Positions 60,901 to 64,000 of a stretch of DNA of 64,000 nt are shown here, piece after piece. Made by a program: the position numbers and the translations under genes. The stretch spans positions 1 through 64,000 of the forward strand of contig JAQGBZ010000328.1 of assembly GCA_034687125.1 (NCBI GenBank). The letters are read 5' to 3'. The notes under the pieces are model-generated. The model saw only the letters and a list, made by a program, of their open reading frames with translations. It was not told the DNA's origin and ran no database searches. Position 1 is the stretch's first letter, and every line of letters starts with the position of its first letter. This stretch comes from Neelides folsomi. Lineage: Eukaryota > Arthropoda > Collembola > Neelipleona > Neelidae.

Positions 60901-63757
60901 AGCATAAGGAGAGAGGAACGAGGAGATTCCAAGGAATGAAATCGAGTCTAGACTCCTGATTTCCGCTTGCTATTTTTTTACCCCCTCCAACTTTGAGAGA
61001 CTTCTCCTTACAAAGAAGCGAGTGAGAAAGAAAAAGGATCTAGAACTCCTTTTGTTTAGCAAAGATTGTCATAAAAGGTTTTTGAAGGTGTTAATGCATA
61101 GACTTGCTTCGCTTTATCGATTGATTGAATGTTCCAAGTCACCTGGACACACCTCAAAAATGGAATGTTGACCTTGGATTTCTCATTTTTAATCGAATGT
61201 GAGTCGAAGAGAAGTTGAGTTTTCCGTTTCTTCTTCTCGCCTCTCTTGCTCAACCTCGTTTCTCTTCCCATCTTGGCCAAATTCATTTTAAACTTTAATA
61301 TTAATGGAAATCAGCTGGCTCGAATCGTATCACCTCCATCAACACGTCGTTTGCCGGTGTCTTAATCAATTACTCCAAACCCATATTCCTAAAGTACAAG
61401 CGATCATCTCTTTTAGACAGTTCATCTTTACATGACCATACATTTTTTTAATCTTGCAAACAATTGGGTTTGAACTCATATAATTAATGTATAAGTTATA
61501 TCGTTGAATTGAATCTTCCTATACCTATTTAACACCGACATTTATTAATCTATCACTATAAAGAAAATAAGCAATGTTAACTTATGGAACCTTATATTAA
61601 CTTATAGAATTATCTAGTTACCTATAAAGTTTTATGGTACCTAATCGGGCAATGCCATATAATGTAAAATGTTATTTTTTCATTATTAAGATTAACTAAA
61701 TGTAAATATTGAACCAAAACTGCCAACGATAGAAAATTCTTTCACATACTTTCTCAAATATTCTTCCAATATTTATGACTTAAATTCATTAAAAATTTTA
61801 TTGGTTAAATATCTCAGTCTCAAACTCATACTGGCGACATTCATTCTTAATACATACAAATTTTATGCTGAGCTCTTTGCTTTCTAAGATTCCTCTTTGT
61901 GAACAAAGCATTTATTTTCTATTAGTAAAAGGGTCTTAAACCCCTTACTTTGAGTATTCATGTAGTTAGTGGTAGTGGGAAGTTGTGGAGCCGATGGTAG
62001 AAGAAGTTGCATTGTTTATGAAGTCTTTTTATGCTCCAACCCCATGAAAGCAATATAAAGGAGAAACGTCCTAAATAATCTTGTTTTATTAAAGAAGAAC
62101 CCGAGTGGCCGAGTAATTTGAATAATTTTAATGAACTGTCCAACCGCGAAGCTCACAATTCAAACAAGAGGAGTCGAACTATAATGTCTAATAATTCTAA
62201 TTAGGTTCGTATAACCGTATAAGTGATGCCATTAATTAGGTTGATTTTTCTATCACGACCTGGGCTGAGGGCCTTCGAATGAAAAGGAAAGAAGAAATGA
62301 AGCGCTAATTCATTTTGAATTGTCGATTGGAGCACATTTAAAAGCTCGAGAGGAAGAAGGGGGATTGAGGGGAATGAGAAAATATGCGAGGCTTCTTTGA
62401 AGTCTGAGAGAAATGAATTCATGAAGTAGAGAGATAATGATAATGAAGCCGCTCCGTTTCCTTCAACCTCTCTGCTCCTCTCTCAAATAATATCTGATTT
62501 TATACATCAGGTTTTTTGAACTCTCCGAAAATTGTTCATCGACTTTATTACTCTATCCGTTTGAGAAATCAGATGATTCGGCAATGAACGCCGAATCCGC
62601 CTTCCAATCGCTCCACTTTATCCATCCTTTCACCCCTCCCCACACTAACAACTAATTCTCAACTTTTCACCCTCATTTTCCTCACAAAGAGGACACCATT
62701 CATTATGAAATTGTATCTCCCTAATGATTCCAACTCAAACTCCAGATTCACCGCCGGTCCTTTAACACAAACACACACGTTCTTCCACTCTCGGTACACT
62801 CGGTAGGTACGAATCATTACCAGGCTGAATTATTCTTCCTCTTGTAAATTACCTCTTAACTTCATGCCAATAGTAAATCATGATGATGTGATGAATAAAT
62901 TGAGACAATAAAGCCATACTTCTTTACTTCATAATTCATCCCTCATTTCAGAGCTGACTAAACACTTCGTGCAAATTCTTTGCGCATCACTCTTCATACT
63001 AATTACTCTTTTGCACTCTGCTCAAGTTTTCTCAACCCGAATCAGCGGATATTGAAGTAGTCTCAATATCAAGTCCCATTGTTTCATTCGTTCAACAATG
63101 TTTATTGTAGCTTAAAGTTAATGTAAGTTTAACGATCGCTTTATTGAAAATATTGCCAATTTAGTTTGATTTATTTTTATTGCTACATACTTTGTTGCAT
63201 TAAACAAAGCCATGCATTAGAACTACACATGAACATAAGTAAGTACTACATACTTGTATGTTTAGATAGCACATAAAAGTTTATTTTTATTGGGGTCTTT
63301 TGTAAGGTCAGATGGATTTTAAATTGAAAAGTGTGAAATTCGTGCAGAAGAAGTTAACGATTAGTTCAATAAGCATTAAGATAACAAAAGTTTTCAAAGG
63401 CACCACGTGAGTTCGAGGCTTAAGTTCGAATGACAAATGTCATGAGATACATTTGGACAGCCTTTGGATATACCTTAAAGGACACAATGTGAGGGTTTCC
63501 CTTTTATTTCCCACTATTCAATTTCTTCTGCTTTTGAATGGACTCTATTTTGGTGGGCAATTTACAGGGATGTGATCTGTGAGCAATTTGGAGACTGCCG
63601 TAGTGAAGTGGTGAGAAGGAGCGGGGGAGAGACGGAAGTTAAATGATAAGATAATGATAATGACAGTGTCCCAGGGCGAGAATGAAGAGATTTAATTGAT
63701 CGTAACAAATAAGACTACTTGACACTTAAACTAAGCCTTCTCACACTTTTCGCTCAC
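57956..63757. other. Gene-poor region, last part
   Basis: AT-rich DNA with GC-richer patches at about 58060-58470, 59980-60560, 60690-61400, 61960-62830 and 63480-63750. About 59650-59900 is a degenerate GTA/TAC-rich tract. The frame at 59980-60282 on the minus strand is the longest here (100 codons) but shows no domain. No gene, tRNA or transposon is recognised. If the edge exon belongs to a minus-strand gene, much of this would be its intron or downstream flank. Confidence 0.5.
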
Positions 63758-64000
63758 GAAATTCCTTTGAAGAGGGGCAAAAAAGCGAGGGCGAGATGTA
63801 CTGGATAGACATCCATTATCTCCGGGTTATGAGGAGCGATTGCCTCAGCCGCGGGATTGGCAATCAAATCATGCAAATACACATTGGACGAAGAGTCCCT
63901 GGTAAGAATGCGAGCACAGTCGACTCGTTTCAATTTCTCTGTTTGGGATCTGAGACTCCTGCGTGTTTGGTCAAATTCCTCACCTTCATTGGCCAAGAGG
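63758..64000 (-). CDS. Probable internal coding exon of an unidentified gene, partial at window edge
   Basis: The minus strand is open from the window edge to 63758, where codon phase 2 meets a strong GTGAGC donor (63757 downward). The 81 complete codons are balanced and protein-like, with a charged start (EGEEFDQTRRSLRSQTEKLK), a middle NVYLHDLIANPAAEAI, and a more hydrophobic end (YPVHLALAFLPLFKG). The true 5' end lies outside the window. I do not recognise the family. The open frame plus consensus donor favours a real exon, but no second exon was found to the left, so it could still be chance. Confidence 0.4.

Noticed and set aside
62097..62165. Possible tRNA-like words (GTGGCCGAGTAA)
   Set aside because: No cloverleaf arms or B-box (GGTTCGAATCC) follow at the right distance.
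1..64000. CRISPR arrays, bacterial operons, prophages, rRNA
   Set aside because: No regular direct-repeat arrays, Shine-Dalgarno-led gene runs or rRNA words are present. Spliced metazoan genes fill the readable part.

Overview
The window is animal nuclear DNA and most likely comes from an arthropod. It is AT-rich, its genes are split by GT-AG introns (many only 50-100 bases long), and all five recognisable proteins are metazoan. The long-tailed Gyc76C-type receptor guanylyl cyclase and the arthropod-style start of the muscle myosin point to arthropods. A crustacean such as a copepod is my guess, not something the sequence proves. I see no bacterial, viral, CRISPR, rRNA or tRNA features.

Layout: (1) 1-1947, AT-rich upstream DNA plus a GC-richer 5' flank. 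(2) 1948-17625 (+), a complete 21-exon receptor guanylyl cyclase of 1509 residues with introns up to 1.7 kb. (3) 18505-20673 (-), COP9 signalosome subunit 1 (9 exons, 483 residues), tail-to-tail with the cyclase. (4) 22075-27156 (+), a USP36/scrawny-type deubiquitinase (9 exons, 1356 residues), head-to-head with CSN1 across 1.4 kb. (5) 29184-37809 (+), a complete conventional muscle-type myosin II heavy chain (29 coding exons, 1936 residues). (6) 38742-42699 (+), the poly(A)-specific ribonuclease PARN (10 exons, 611 residues). (7) 42700-64000, about 21 kb with no recognisable gene, in which AT-rich DNA alternates with GC-richer islands. A probable coding exon on the minus strand touches the right edge. 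This part may be the large intron or regulatory territory of a gene beyond the window.

All exon chains were assembled by hand. Each junction was checked for reading phase and for continuity with remembered family motifs. Every intron phase matches, which is strong internal support. The chain also exposes four unusual splice donors: three GC-AG introns (one in CSN1, two in myosin) and one myosin junction that appears to need a GA donor.

The genes do not form one pathway. CSN1 (cullin deneddylation) and USP36 (deubiquitination) share a divergent intergenic region and both act on ubiquitin-type conjugates. Myosin is a muscle structural motor. PARN removes poly(A) tails. The cyclase is a surface receptor that makes cGMP. 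I did not find a clearly new biological system. The best leads are the non-canonical myosin splicing, the substitution next to the myosin P-loop, a hairpin transposon inside a GC-AG intron, a nested hairpin repeat, an in-frame stop-free intron in the cyclase core, and the island-studded gene desert.
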